A stretch of 27,387 nucleotides of DNA from Clavulina sp. PMI_390 (lineage: Eukaryota > Basidiomycota > Agaricomycetes > Cantharellales > Hydnaceae), in assembly GCA_015039315.1 (NCBI GenBank), contig WIDE01000001.1, positions 11,787-39,173 on the forward strand, written 5' to 3'. Made by a program: the position numbers and the translations under genes. Below are positions 1 through 9,508 of the stretch, in pieces. A model generated the notes under the pieces. That model worked only from the letters and a program-made list of their open reading frames with translations, was not told where the DNA came from and searched no databases. The first letter of the stretch is position 1. Every line of letters begins with the position of its first letter.

Positions 1-17
1 ATGAGGATCGGCTGTAG
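1..17 (+). CDS. 3' end of a gene cut by the window edge (paralogue of the 2421-3345 gene)
   Basis: The first 17 bases read as the end of an open frame, (D)-E-D-R-L-stop, with TAG at 15-17. The bases after it (CAGGGTAAGGGG) resemble those after the stop of the gene at 3343-3345, whose last codons are D-D-E-D-R-L-stop followed by CAAGGTCAAGGG. I infer that a tandem paralogue of that gene ends here. The matched stretch is only about 30 bases, so chance similarity is possible. Nothing can be said about the rest of the gene. Confidence 0.4.
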
Positions 18-414
18 CAGGGTAAGGGGAAGTATGGTCACGGTCCTTACTATAGGTTTTCTACACGCAATTCTGCTAGGAAGGAGAGCCTATTTTACTT
101 TAAAATGTCAGCTCCCAGCGTATTATGCGAAATAAGACACTAGTCAAAGGTCAAGCGAGCGTGTTAGTGCCAGCAGGGCTTGAGCCATAAATACCACGAT
201 CGAGACTTGGTCCTCGTGCGGCCCGCTCAGTTAGTGCTTGATTAGAATCTATTTATATGAGATCTGGCGCTCTCCTGGCGGATAGTAAAAAAGCGATTAT
301 GTGTATTTAAAGTCGTGCATCAAATACCACTTTTACCGATGGGGAGGGGCGTTGTTTGCTGTGACATCACACGCTGAGCTGGTGACCCCTCCAAACAAGA
401 GGGTCTTAAAACAC
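18..414. other. Intergenic stretch upstream of the receiver gene
   Basis: I see no gene here. The frame of the next gene is open from 289, after a stop at 286-288, but contains no ATG before 415. An unseen upstream exon cannot be excluded. Confidence 0.5.
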
Positions 415-1190
415 ATGGAAACAGGAACGGCATCGGCCCCAACGCCAACAGCAGACACATCAGGAGCAATAAAGGATGGGGAAACTTTGACAAGCATCAG
501 GCCGCCGATCAGCGTGCTCATTGTCGAAAGTTCGTCGGTGCTTGTTTCTTGACTCTTTTCCACTGCTCCTCGCTATCCTGGGGCTGACAAATGGCGAGAT
601 TCACCCTCATAATGATTTTTTCAGATAACCGGATCAATCAGGCGATTTTAGCCGCATATATGCGAAAGCGCAAAATCCAATATGCGACAGCGGATAATGG
701 GCAAGAGGCAGTGGAGAGGTGGCAAACCGGGCACTATGATATCATCATCGTGCGCTACCCTTCTCTCACTGTGAACTAAACCTCTTTGATGGATTTGTGC
801 TCTAAAATTCAGATGAATATCCAGCTGCCAGTGATGGATGGCATTCAAGCGACAAAGGAGATTCGTCGGCTCGAAAAGTCCTCCCCAGCGCCTCCCACTG
901 GCAACACACCCTTCGCTAACAGCCAAGGAGACGGCGCCACCCGCTCTTCAGTTATTATTTTCGCGCATATTACCTCGAGTTTTGAAGCTGATCGAGCCAA
1001 GGCGATCGAAGCGGGGTGCAATGACTTGCTCATAAGACCCATCTCTCTTCCTTTGCTCGACAAGAAAATCTCCGAATGGTTAACCACGGGTGGCGTGAAG
1101 ATATCAGGACCGTTTCCTGCTTCAGCTACCACTGGATCACCCACTGAAACCGTCCCTGAGTCTGCTGATCCCCCAGTTAGTCAGTCCTAA
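415..1190 (+). CDS. Stand-alone Ssk1-like response regulator with a degenerate receiver
   Basis: Exons 415-529, 625-749 and 813-1190 give 205 aa. The introns are 95 and 63 nt and the frame is continuous through both junctions. The product is a receiver domain (about residues 31-170) with an Ssk1 signature: PPISVLIVE, INQAIL, then IQLPVMDGIQATKEIRRLE and AGCNDLL..P.SL. Ssk1 is the receiver that passes His-Asp phosphorelay signals to the HOG MAP-kinase cascade. Here the residues needed for that chemistry look replaced. The acidic-pocket Asp is Asn-39, the phospho-accepting Asp is Asn-82 (MNIQLP, where family members have MDIQLP), the conserved Thr is Ile-133, and the conserved Lys is Arg-155. 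Known Ssk1 proteins are much longer, with an N-terminal extension that is missing here; a Ser/Pro-rich tail follows the domain. The reading frame is intact, so it may be a working pseudoreceiver or a young pseudogene. The start is the first in-frame ATG. Confidence 0.75.
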
Positions 1191-2420
1191 GTACCATCTT
1201 CAATGATAATGTCAAACTTTGACAGTCGTACAACGAGGCCTACATCGAAGATACTCATTGAATGGATCGACCCCCTTCGTCTCATATCCCTCCTTTATCC
1301 CCGCCTGCTCATTCAGTTCTGGGCCCGTTGTTTCCGACGACATGGATGTTGAGATTTTGCGTTCCTGACTCACACCCTTGCTCGATCACGTCATTTCTCT
1401 CGCCAATTAATTCATTCCTGCTCCGAATTTCAAGGTTTTCGTTATGATTTGATGACTGCTACGGCTTTCCATTGTGAACCAAGCCAAAAACGCTGAGAGC
1501 GTAATACTTTGTTTCTGTGCGTAATACCATGCGGCAGCGTACTTGACACTAGTTATAGAACACTCTATTTGCTTTCATACTATCACGCATCTTAGTGCTC
1601 AGATAAAGTGTTGCAGGGCCACCGCGGCAATTCTCCGTTATCATGGTTGTTTAATATTCCACACAGCTCCAAGGCAAGAGGGGAGCTCTGAGCATGGCAA
1701 GGAGGTTTGAACGCGACTCGTGCCGAGTAGCGGCAGTTAGACGGTATTTGAGCGCATAACTAGCCCTCCGTTGTCAGGTAGCGAGGAATACATCGAGGAG
1801 CTTTCTGAGCGGGTCACGGAAGCACTTGCGCACCTAATGATCATTCCAATAACGAATGGGGGCGAAGGCTTAGGGAATACCTGGCTGCTGCTTATGGACG
1901 TGCGAAGCTAACGATCGATGTGTAATCGACCAAATTTGTTGGGGGGGGGGGGAGCCAAAATCCCATCCTGGAAATGGGCGCCGGCCCGTTGGCGGGCCGG
2001 GATCTGCCTATCGTCCTCGGCTCGTCTCCTGCGTCTCGCCACCACCTCCAGTGGAGAACTCTTTTCGTTGTTTATGGTTGAGGTCTCCAATCGCATCCTT
2101 GGCTCGCAACCATGATAAACGTCTCCATGGCAATCATCTTGATTCGGATGCTATTGCGCGCGAAGTTCCCCCGAACATCATTACCCTTTACTGGTCTCAG
2201 AATATACATGCCGGCCACAAATGGGCACATCAATCTCTATCTCTTCCTGACACTGCGCACCGCTTTGTCAACGTCAAGCATCATTACTGGCACTGTGGGA
2301 AGTAGTGACGCTTCTCTCACCCTAACTTAAACCACCAGCTGGAGTGCCAAGCCTTGGACGTAACACTCCACATACACCGGGCTCATACTCTTCTGCCCCT
2401 ATCTCAGCCTCCTTCAGCTC
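1191..2420. other. Long intergenic region with a possible coding remnant and a G12 run
   Basis: No convincing gene is visible. At 1941-1952 there is a run of 12 G. About 1785-1925 holds a coding-like scrap in two frames: one reads EEYIEELSERVTEALAHL, and the next frame reads EWGRRLREYLAAAYGRAK and then stops. It could be a frameshifted gene relic, and I do not recognise it. The last few hundred bases should hold the promoter and leader of the gene starting at 2421. Confidence 0.4.
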
Positions 2421-3345
2421 ATGGACCCTTTTAAGGCTATCGATTCCTCGATTGGGGATGATGATGAGGACGTTCCTCCAGCTTACGCTCCTAGCGTTCC
2501 TGGTGCGACTCTTGCAACTAAACCATGGGGACCAAAAGCTGAGCTTGTCGGTCGTTGGGCTGGTACGTATATCGTGGCCGAATCACTGGCATATTAGCTA
2601 CCGTCGTAATCCACTATTGACACCACCACCGGTAGAGAGCAGTACTAACACTGTAACCTTCACCCACTCCCATCATTCTATCAACAACTTCACACTCCAC
2701 GGGCCAGATGATTCAATTATCTATTGGGTTGTCTGGAAAGGAAGCAATCGCCTTGATCCCGAGAGCAAAATCTTCATCTACAAACCTCATCCAGAACATG
2801 CCGACCTCGCCCAGAACCCTCCAGCATCGACACCCACAGCTCTGATCCCCAAGGCTTTCTTCGCCAAACTCAAATCCAAATCTCAAAAGAGCCACTCGAC
2901 AGTCAAATTTAGTCCAGAAAAGCGCAAGGAGAAATATCGCGTGACGCAGGTATTGACCCCAGTGAAAGGAAAGCATAAGTGAGCAACATATTACTTTCCT
3001 TGAGAATCATTATCCCATCTTATTTGCTGCTCGACAGCGTTCGTACTATGGAGACGGAGTATGGGACATGGATGTGGACAACAGATCCGAAAACTGGAGC
3101 CCCGCAGGTGAGTCATTCTGTGAGACTCTCTTACCTCGATCGAGCTGATTTTCCAACCGGTTCATTGCTGCAACTATCAGTTGTGGGATGAGAACGGGCA
3201 ACTCCTTATCGTATACACATCAAATTCCTTCATCTTCAAGAAGTCCAGGAGGCCTACGTTGGAGGTTAATGTTAAAGCCCTCGAGTATATGGACATGGTG
3301 CTGTTAGGCATGCTGACTCAGTGGGATGACGAGGATCGGTTATAG
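2421..3345 (+). CDS. Hypothetical protein, possibly DUF6593/tubby-like
   Basis: Exons 2421-2562, 2636-2978, 3038-3107 and 3181-3345 give 239 aa. Introns are 73, 59 and 73 nt with donors GTACGT, GTGAGC and GTGAGT, and the frames join cleanly. The N-terminus is acidic and Pro-rich (GDDDEDVPPAYAPSVPG). A beta-rich part follows (TFTHSHHSINNFTLHGPDD, then IIYWVVWKG), then a Lys/Ser-rich basic insert, then YGTWMWTTDP, LWDENGQLLIVY and a hydrophobic segment (EYMDMVLLGMLTQW) before an acidic end. The overall pattern, with beta strands around a 'DENGQ' turn and a closing hydrophobic strand or helix, recalls the basidiomycete DUF6593 family. That assignment is inference from memory. Function is unknown. 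A paralogue seems to end at position 17, so this is probably a small tandem family with the receiver gene inserted between its members. Confidence 0.65.
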
Positions 3346-3775
3346 CAAGGTCAAGGGTCCTAGTCTTCATCCTTAATCCGCCCTCAGGGAGCAAAATATC
3401 GCTCTACATCATACCAACCCCCAGAATACCGTCTATACCAGATCAATCCAAGTTTCCTCCAATGTGTAACGTCAGCTCAGTTGACAGTCTAATGCGATAA
3501 CCGTGCATCGTGCGAAAGCTCATATGCTGCGCATCGTACATACGGTCCAATATATAATATTACCGAAGCATGGACGCCTTGACACTTTATACAAAGGAAT
3601 CATTCTCTTCTTCTCCACTACTGCGACGGTCTGAATGTGTGGGTTCCTGGCTCCCGTCACCGGAAGCCGACGGTGACGTTGACTCGGTTCTCGGCATGAA
3701 TTCCGATGTTCCGCAAGCTATAAAGTGTCATGACTGGGCTGTCATTATCACCCCATCCCAGCGGAACCTATTTCG
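3346..3775. other. Intergenic region and promoter of the SDR gene
   Basis: Short frames occur here, but none has family features or plausible splicing. A TATA-like stretch (AATATATAATATTACC) lies near 3549-3564, about 210 bp before the next start codon. Confidence 0.4.
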
Positions 3776-5159
3776 ATGTCGTCGACATACTCCCCAGCCT
3801 ATCTATATCTCTACTCAATCTGGCGCTATTGGTTTGGCGGTCAACGTATTGATCTCCCCGAGACCCGGATCGACCTGACGGATCGTGTCGTCATCGTCAC
3901 TGGATCTAATGGCGGTCTTGGAAAGGATGTAGCGAAAAAAATTGCTGCCTTGGGGGCTGAGAAAGTAGTAAGTGCCTTTTCATTATAGTGCAGTTAATTG
4001 TTCATGCACCAATTGTTGTCTGACCCATTCGTCGAAACCTGTAGATCATGGCTGTTCGCAACGTTTCCAAAGGAGAGGAAGCAAGAGAAGACCTCCTGAA
4101 GTCGAATGTCTTGCTCGGCCCTGCCACACTCGAAGTGTGGCAACTCGATCTCTCCGACTTCTCTAGCGTCAAAGCATTTGCTCAGAGAGCGAATGCCGAG
4201 CTATCGAGGCTTGATGTCTTGTGCCTGAACGCTGGCGTTATCAAGGGGTCGTTTACGCAGACAAAAGATGGATGGGAAGAAGGGTGAGTCTAGGAGCTGT
4301 TTCTCTGCTTGCAGCGATTGATCAGTGGGCGTGTTTTCGTGGTCCCAGTGTCCAAGTCAACGCCCTTTCCACCTTCTATCTATCTCTTCTCCTCCTCCCT
4401 CTCCTTCAGACCACTGCCAAGGAGCATTACTCTACTCCTCCACCAGCGGGGTCGCTCGCCAAACCTCACATCACTATCGTCTCATCCGGCCAGCATAGGA
4501 TTGCACCTTTGGTTGAGCGCAAAGAGCCCGAGATATTCAAGGCTATGAACACTCCCGAATCTTTCCTGAATCCTGGGGATCGCTACCATGATACCAAGTT
4601 GCTTGAAGTCTTATTCGTACAAGAGCTCGTAGCTTGGTCTGAGAAGACGGCACCAGGTGCGGTCATCATCAACAGCTCCAGCCCTGGATTCTGTCATAGT
4701 TCGGTGCGTCTTGCAGTCTCTCTCGCCCTATATTACCCGATTTCCCGATCCTAAGTATGAGTTATTCTCACTGAACCTCTTCTTTTCTTGATAGCTGAGC
4801 CAGGGGATGGAGGATCCCGCCCGCCGAAGAAGGATGGCCGTTATGAAGTTTTTCTTCGCTCGACCTGGGGAGATCGGGGCTCGCGCCCTGACCTGGGCGG
4901 CTGTCGAAAGCTCCACCACGGGTGGGTTCTCAGCCGACTGCGAGGATGGTTTGTACGTGTTCACTTGCTGCACATGAGTGTTCCAGCCAGTAAGACTAAT
5001 GAACCCCCTTTGCCCTTCTTTCCACCGTTTTACTTCGATAGGCCGTCAGAGTGGTCCCGCTCTGATGATGGTGTTGCAACCGCAGGACGCGTTTGGAAAG
5101 AGACTCTTGACATCCTTGGCGCATTTGATGGTGGGATTAGAACCACTTTCGCCACTTAG
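3776..5159 (+). CDS. Short-chain dehydrogenase/reductase (retinol dehydrogenase-like)
   Basis: Exons 3776-3967, 4045-4283, 4349-4703, 4795-4952 and 5042-5159 give 353 aa. Introns are 77, 65, 91 and 89 nt. The protein is a Rossmann-fold NAD(P)-dependent oxidoreductase. It has the nucleotide-binding TGSNGGLG at 42-49, the adenine-pocket Asp in LDLSD (about 98-102), the NAG motif at 126-128, a catalytic Ser in IVSSG (189-190), and the YxxxK pair in RYHDTK (Tyr-223, Lys-227). The SSPGFCHS motif follows (254-261). The C-terminal end (VWKETLDILGAF) also fits the family. All active-site residues are present, so it should be active. The substrate is unknown; lipid or steroid-like alcohols are typical for this subgroup. 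The N-terminus is aromatic and hydrophobic (YLYLYSIWRYWFGG) and may be a membrane anchor. An alpha/beta hydrolase follows on the same strand, but fungal neighbours need not share a pathway. Confidence 0.9.
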
Positions 5160-5916
5160 GCAAATTATGCTGCCCATGGCTCTCATCCGCTATCAGTGTA
5201 CACTACAAACAATCTGTGCATCTCATGCTCATGGGTGAAATCTATGTATTGGCCGGAGCGCAATATATCGGTGGCTCACAATCTGGATCGAGCCCTCAGT
5301 CTTGTCGCGAGAGCAGCACTTCGTCGCCCTCTGGATGATTCACATGCTAGCTTTGGCCATAATTTTTGGGGTGGATTGCTAGAACTCAAACCAATTGGGC
5401 CTAGAGTCTGCGTTCAATAGTCAGTTGTTGCTTTAACAGGAAGGTGCCAGACGATCGATCGTGCGCGCACTAGAGCTGGTATCCTGGGCTTATGTTTGAT
5501 TTTCTTGAATAGACTCAAGAGGTCTAACGAAACTATCATGAGATTGAGGGCAAAACGGAACTGGTATATATGCGGCCGGAATCGGAATCGGAACAGGAAT
5601 TTTGAATTCAGAATCGGCGGCACCGCTGCTATTCTTAGCGATATGTACAGTTATTTGTGGCGGAGTTTCCTATTTACCGACCTCCGACGCCCGAAGTCGC
5701 CTCAGCGTCGGTGAAGCTGATGCCGCCCAAAGAATAGACTATCAACAGTCACGTAACTTTCTCCAGAGGGCTGGTATGGCAAACATGTGGTTGTATAGCC
5801 TCTCCCGCCAGCCTTTAAACCGCTTGCTTTCTCTCGTAGAGTGAGGTCTCATTCCCCTCAACAATCATCCCACTGCAGCAACTTCCGCAGCCTCCAGGCC
5901 TATCCATTCGATCCAA
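5160..5916. other. Intergenic region with a short GGAATC repeat
   Basis: I see no gene. About 5578-5600 holds an imperfect hexamer repeat (GGAATC GGAATC GGAACA GGAAT). An open frame at 5602-5844 has no recognisable features and is probably noise. The end of the region should hold the promoter and leader of the hydrolase gene. Confidence 0.4.
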
Positions 5917-7210
5917 ATGACCCTCACGAATACGCCGTTCGAGCCCAGTGTGACTGGCACGGTTAAGCGCATCTACATTCCGCGCACATCATGGCAAGCT
6001 GTCAACTTTTGGTGGGGTTGGCGTCTGCGAAAGTTTATTGGCCACATGATACTGGGCATCTTTCGCATCAAGTTTCGAATCCGTCGTGCTTTCGGGAAGT
6101 CCACTGCTCCTCGTCGCCTCGTTCTGCCGAAGGGGCCCCAGGTTTGGCACTTCCCCCCTGATGCAAAGCTCGTGAACAGGTTGCTCGAGAGTGATCAAGA
6201 GCGTGTTTTTGGGCAATGGACAAACCAAGAGTCCGGTTGGGTAATGACGATAGTATCCCCTCCCCCAACTACCACGATCCGCAGAACGATCTTATATTTT
6301 CACGGCTCGGGATTCCAAATGCCAATGTACGTCCATGTCACCCTTTCTGTCTGAATCTTGCTGATACAATCTCTGATCTTCACTTCACACTCAGACTTCC
6401 TTGGCATTGGTCGTTTGTCGGCTACCTCTCACGCTGGCTCGATGCTGAGGTGGCTGTCGTACCATATCCATTGGGAACGAACAACCCTGGTCCCGAGTGG
6501 CGTCCATCCTTGGTCAGCGTTTATCGAGAATTCCTTGATCGCGCCGGTGATAAGGAGGCTATTCTCGCGGGTGACAGGTGATTCATCTAATCGTTCGGAC
6601 CAATCAGCGAGCTTGCGACATCTAAAAAAACATCCCTCAATTGTCTAGTGCTGGAGGCATCCTATGTCATGGGCTGGCCCACGAACTTCACGCGGCAAAC
6701 TTGCCCCTCCCTCATCAGATCGTCGCTATATCCCCTCTTTTCGACATACTCATGGGAAAGCACGAGGACATGACAGCGCTTGAACCATACGACAACATGC
6801 TCTCGGTGCAATTCGTCTACCAATGCATGCGAGTGTATGCCGGTGTCACTGTGCCAATGGCCACCGCATTAGCCAGGCAGATCGATACTATTCCCATCCC
6901 TCCTGAGATTGGCCTCAATCCTTCCTACTCTCCTATAAATGGGAACCCCGCCATTTTCAAAGAGGCGGGGACTAAGCTCACTATCGTCAGTGCTGAATGG
7001 GATCTCCTTCACCCAGAAGCGGACTCGTATATCGACAAGTTAGCGACAGCCAAGGTGGACATCACTTATATCGTCGGAGAGAAGCAGTTCCACTGCTTCC
7101 CCATTTCATTAGATGCTTCACCAGAATGCGCAATTGGTGCTGACATGATAATAGACGCGATTGTCAAGAACGGCGAGGATTTCCATCAGAGCAAGGCATC
7201 AGCAACATAG
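5917..7210 (+). CDS. Alpha/beta-hydrolase fold-3 esterase/lipase (HSL-type)
   Basis: Exons 5917-6326, 6395-6577 and 6649-7210 give 384 aa. Introns are 68 and 71 nt, both in phase 2. The second intron splits the catalytic Ser codon, and splicing yields GDSAGG with Ser-198 as nucleophile. The other triad members are Asp-316 (EWDLLHPE) and His-346 (QFHCFP). The oxyanion-hole motif upstream is HGSGF (129-133), where the family usually has HGGGF/Y. The N-terminal 55 residues contain a Trp-rich hydrophobic segment (WQAVNFWWGW, HMILGIF) followed by basic residues, which suggests membrane association. The family hydrolyses short- to medium-chain or steryl esters; fungal steryl acetyl hydrolases belong to it. 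I cannot name the substrate. Confidence 0.9.
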
Positions 7211-7384
7211 TTATAGCTTGAAAAAGCCATTTTCCTTTACGCAACGTGACATGGTCTGCTCGCATTCTCATCAATTTTCTTTTTAACTCCTGGTATCTCT
7301 GTAGCTGTATAAAAAAATCTTCCGAGTGTTTCTGGTTTGGAATTTGTATTGAGCCGACTGCCAAGCAAGCAACGCGGGAAGCGT

Positions 7385-7390
7385 CACGTG
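7385..7390. promoter_or_regulatory. CACGTG palindrome upstream of F-box gene 1
   Basis: The CACGTG core (context GTCACGTGTG) lies 38 bp before the ATG at 7428. It is a candidate bHLH (Cbf1/USF-type) binding site. The same hexamer lies upstream of the other two F-box genes. Confidence 0.4.
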
Positions 7391-7427
7391 TGCGCGACTC
7401 ATACCCCACCAAAAGGCGGTGCCGCGA

Positions 7428-9026
7428 ATGCGCAAAACGCGTTGGTTCTCCAGTCTCCTGCACCCTAAACGTGCCTTTTTGTCGGCTCGTGCGGCTTCTA
7501 AGGACGCTGTCGATGCTACCGCTGTTGCCAGTGCCACAAACGTTAATAGTATCGCTGATGCACCCAATCCTACCGATGCTCTCAACACCACCAATCCTCC
7601 TACCACTGACAATACCACCAATCCTATCGATCTTACACTGAATAATGATCCTCCTTATACTATCCCACCATCCATCTGCTATATCAACAAATTACCCTTG
7701 GAACTCCTTACACAAGTTTTCCTGGCCGTCATATATTCCTCATCCTTTCGGGACTCTGAAATATTTCTCTCATCTATCACTTGCGTCGATTCGCAATGGA
7801 AAGACCTCGTTATGTCTTTGCCCGCCCTTTGGTCGCGCATCGACATATCTGACTACAACTTATCAGCGGGGGCCGCCTACTATGACCCCGCAAACTCAAC
7901 GTCCACTTACAACCGCATCAGCCGCCACATTGACCGTTCCCAAGATCACGATCTTGACATCCTAATCAACCGAAATGTCACCTACAGTTATGTGACATTT
8001 TCTCGCCTCATGGAACGGATATTCCCGCACCTTGGGCGGGCTGTGCGTCTCGAGATACATGTCAATGATCGTCTGCAACTGCGAGATCTCTTCCCACTTA
8101 TGGGGCAGTATCATATACCCTCCCCATTCCCCCGACTACGATCATTTCAGCTCGTGGGCTCAACATCAAAGCCCTCCATGCCACAGATTTTTGCAGAACC
8201 TGCAAAATCAGCAATCTGGCTGACTGACTTAATAGTCCACGGGGTCCACCTCCCAGAAGTCCTGGAGCTTCCCTGTCACAACGTCAGAAACTTGGACGTT
8301 GTCAGCACTATCACCCTACCCAGGGTATGGGAGAGGTTTGCGAAGCTTGTCCAACGGTGCGACGGTAACAGCGAATCCGGCATTGATATGCTGAGACTAG
8401 GGATTAGCTACCGGCATGAGCACGATAATGCCGCTCTGCCATTCTCGTTCGAGCCGGTCCCATGTCGTGTCAGATCTTTGGCGTCGTCTGGATTCACTTT
8501 CTGCTGGCTCATTGACGTGAATGCTCTCGAAGAGTTTTGCCTCGTTCAGATGGATCGCGTGTCAGATCATCATACCCTCAGACGTTCTATCAACCGCCTG
8601 AATGATACTGGTCAACTTCACTCCCTCTGGCGCGATGAGGAGTTGTATCCTCTAGCGAAGTTTTTCGCGAAAGATAGCATCAGTGTCTTACGTCTTGACG
8701 GCTACGGGGAGTCTTCAATCATCCTATTCATCTTACTCAACACCAGGGTACCTTCTCGCTTCCGGAAAAGCGAATCCCCATCCACCGAACAAGATCCCCA
8801 TCGGGCGAACCGAGGCTTGATATTCCCACATCTCAAACAAATTCATCTCTCCCGAATCGGATCAGACATCTTACATGGTGGCGGAAAGGCTGCTCTTAAT
8901 CCACAACATGTTATTGATCTCCTGGACCAACGTCCAGAGCTTTCAGTTTACTGCCAAGCTGTTCATACTGCTTGGGCCAAAGATTTAGATCGACTTCATG
9001 TTTCCGCAGACCCTTGTCTTCTGTAA
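7428..9026 (+). CDS. F-box protein, tandem paralogue 1
   Basis: A single exon encodes 532 aa. The F-box (about residues 86-137) starts at INKLPLELLTQVFLAV and runs through WKDLVMSLPALWSRIDIS. F-box proteins bind Skp1 and recruit targets to SCF ubiquitin ligases. The remaining part has scattered leucine-rich, LRR-like segments, for example FPRLRSFQLVG and FPHLKQIHLSRIG, and is probably the substrate-binding region. It ends with VIDLLDQRPELSVYC, a block shared by all three paralogues. Compared with paralogue 2 it has about 70 extra N-terminal residues: a basic start and then an Asn/Thr/Pro/Ala-rich low-complexity stretch with a repeated TNPP/TTNP unit. The start chosen is the first ATG in frame. 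The target is unknown; such lineage-expanded families usually evolve quickly. Confidence 0.85.
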   Translation: MRKTRWFSSLLHPKRAFLSARAASKDAVDATAVASATNVNSIADAPNPTDALNTTNPPTTDNTTNPIDLTLNNDPPYTIPPSICYINKLPLELLTQVFLAVIYSSSFRDSEIFLSSITCVDSQWKDLVMSLPALWSRIDISDYNLSAGAAYYDPANSTSTYNRISRHIDRSQDHDLDILINRNVTYSYVTFSRLMERIFPHLGRAVRLEIHVNDRLQLRDLFPLMGQYHIPSPFPRLRSFQLVGSTSKPSMPQIFAEPAKSAIWLTDLIVHGVHLPEVLELPCHNVRNLDVVSTITLPRVWERFAKLVQRCDGNSESGIDMLRLGISYRHEHDNAALPFSFEPVPCRVRSLASSGFTFCWLIDVNALEEFCLVQMDRVSDHHTLRRSINRLNDTGQLHSLWRDEELYPLAKFFAKDSISVLRLDGYGESSIILFILLNTRVPSRFRKSESPSTEQDPHRANRGLIFPHLKQIHLSRIGSDILHGGGKAALNPQHVIDLLDQRPELSVYCQAVHTAWAKDLDRLHVSADPCLL

Positions 9027-9508
9027 AGATATCTCCACCATCTATGCTATATCAGATCTTGAGCTTTTGGGTGAGCCCCAAGTCTCCGTAAAAGATAGAT
9101 AAGACAACACTAATATGGGTTTATGATCTACTTTCATGAAACGACTGAGTTCCCAGTAGCGTTCTGACTATATGCGCCTTGCGCTCAGTTGGTTGAGGGA
9201 ACAGTAAAGATACAAGGCTGGTTATATTGCTCGGTGTCGATGCTCGCCACTCGCTGCTTGCGGCCCATCCTCTCAGGCTAGTCTGCGGCTCGAAACAATG
9301 AATGGGTGTGGAAATAGTAATGTACAACTGTCCCAGTTTTGAAATAACGTCGTGAAAACAGCTGGTGAAACCGTCACGTGCCTCTCTGTCATGGCTTGCC
9401 CTTCGTTGTGTCACACCGTAAAGTTAGGGGCTGAAAGCAACACAAACGTCCGAGGAAATATTCTCCTTCCGTTACGACGGCCTTGGGGCAAATTTGATTG
9501 CTGCAAGA
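9027..9508. other. Intergenic region between F-box genes 1 and 2
   Basis: No gene is supported. A minus-strand frame (9121-9414) has no recognisable features. The region contains the CACGTG site at 9375-9380 and presumably the promoter of F-box gene 2. Confidence 0.4.
9375..9380. promoter_or_regulatory. CACGTG palindrome upstream of F-box gene 2
   Basis: The CACGTG core (context CGTCACGTGCC) lies about 130 bp before the ATG at 9509. It is a candidate bHLH site. The extended TCACGTG core matches the site of F-box gene 1. Confidence 0.35.

Noticed and set aside
1262..1447. Open frame of 61 codons
   Set aside because: No domain, splice plan or coding-like pattern; Pro/Ser/Phe-rich translation typical of chance frames.
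2598..2640. Alternative 35-nt first intron (acceptor at 2597) in the 2421-3345 gene
   Set aside because: Too short for a fungal intron, and it leads to an in-frame stop; the 73-nt intron keeps the frame.
5578..5600. GGAATC repeat as a candidate CRISPR or satellite
   Set aside because: Only about three imperfect hexamers without spacers; a minor microsatellite in a eukaryotic genome.
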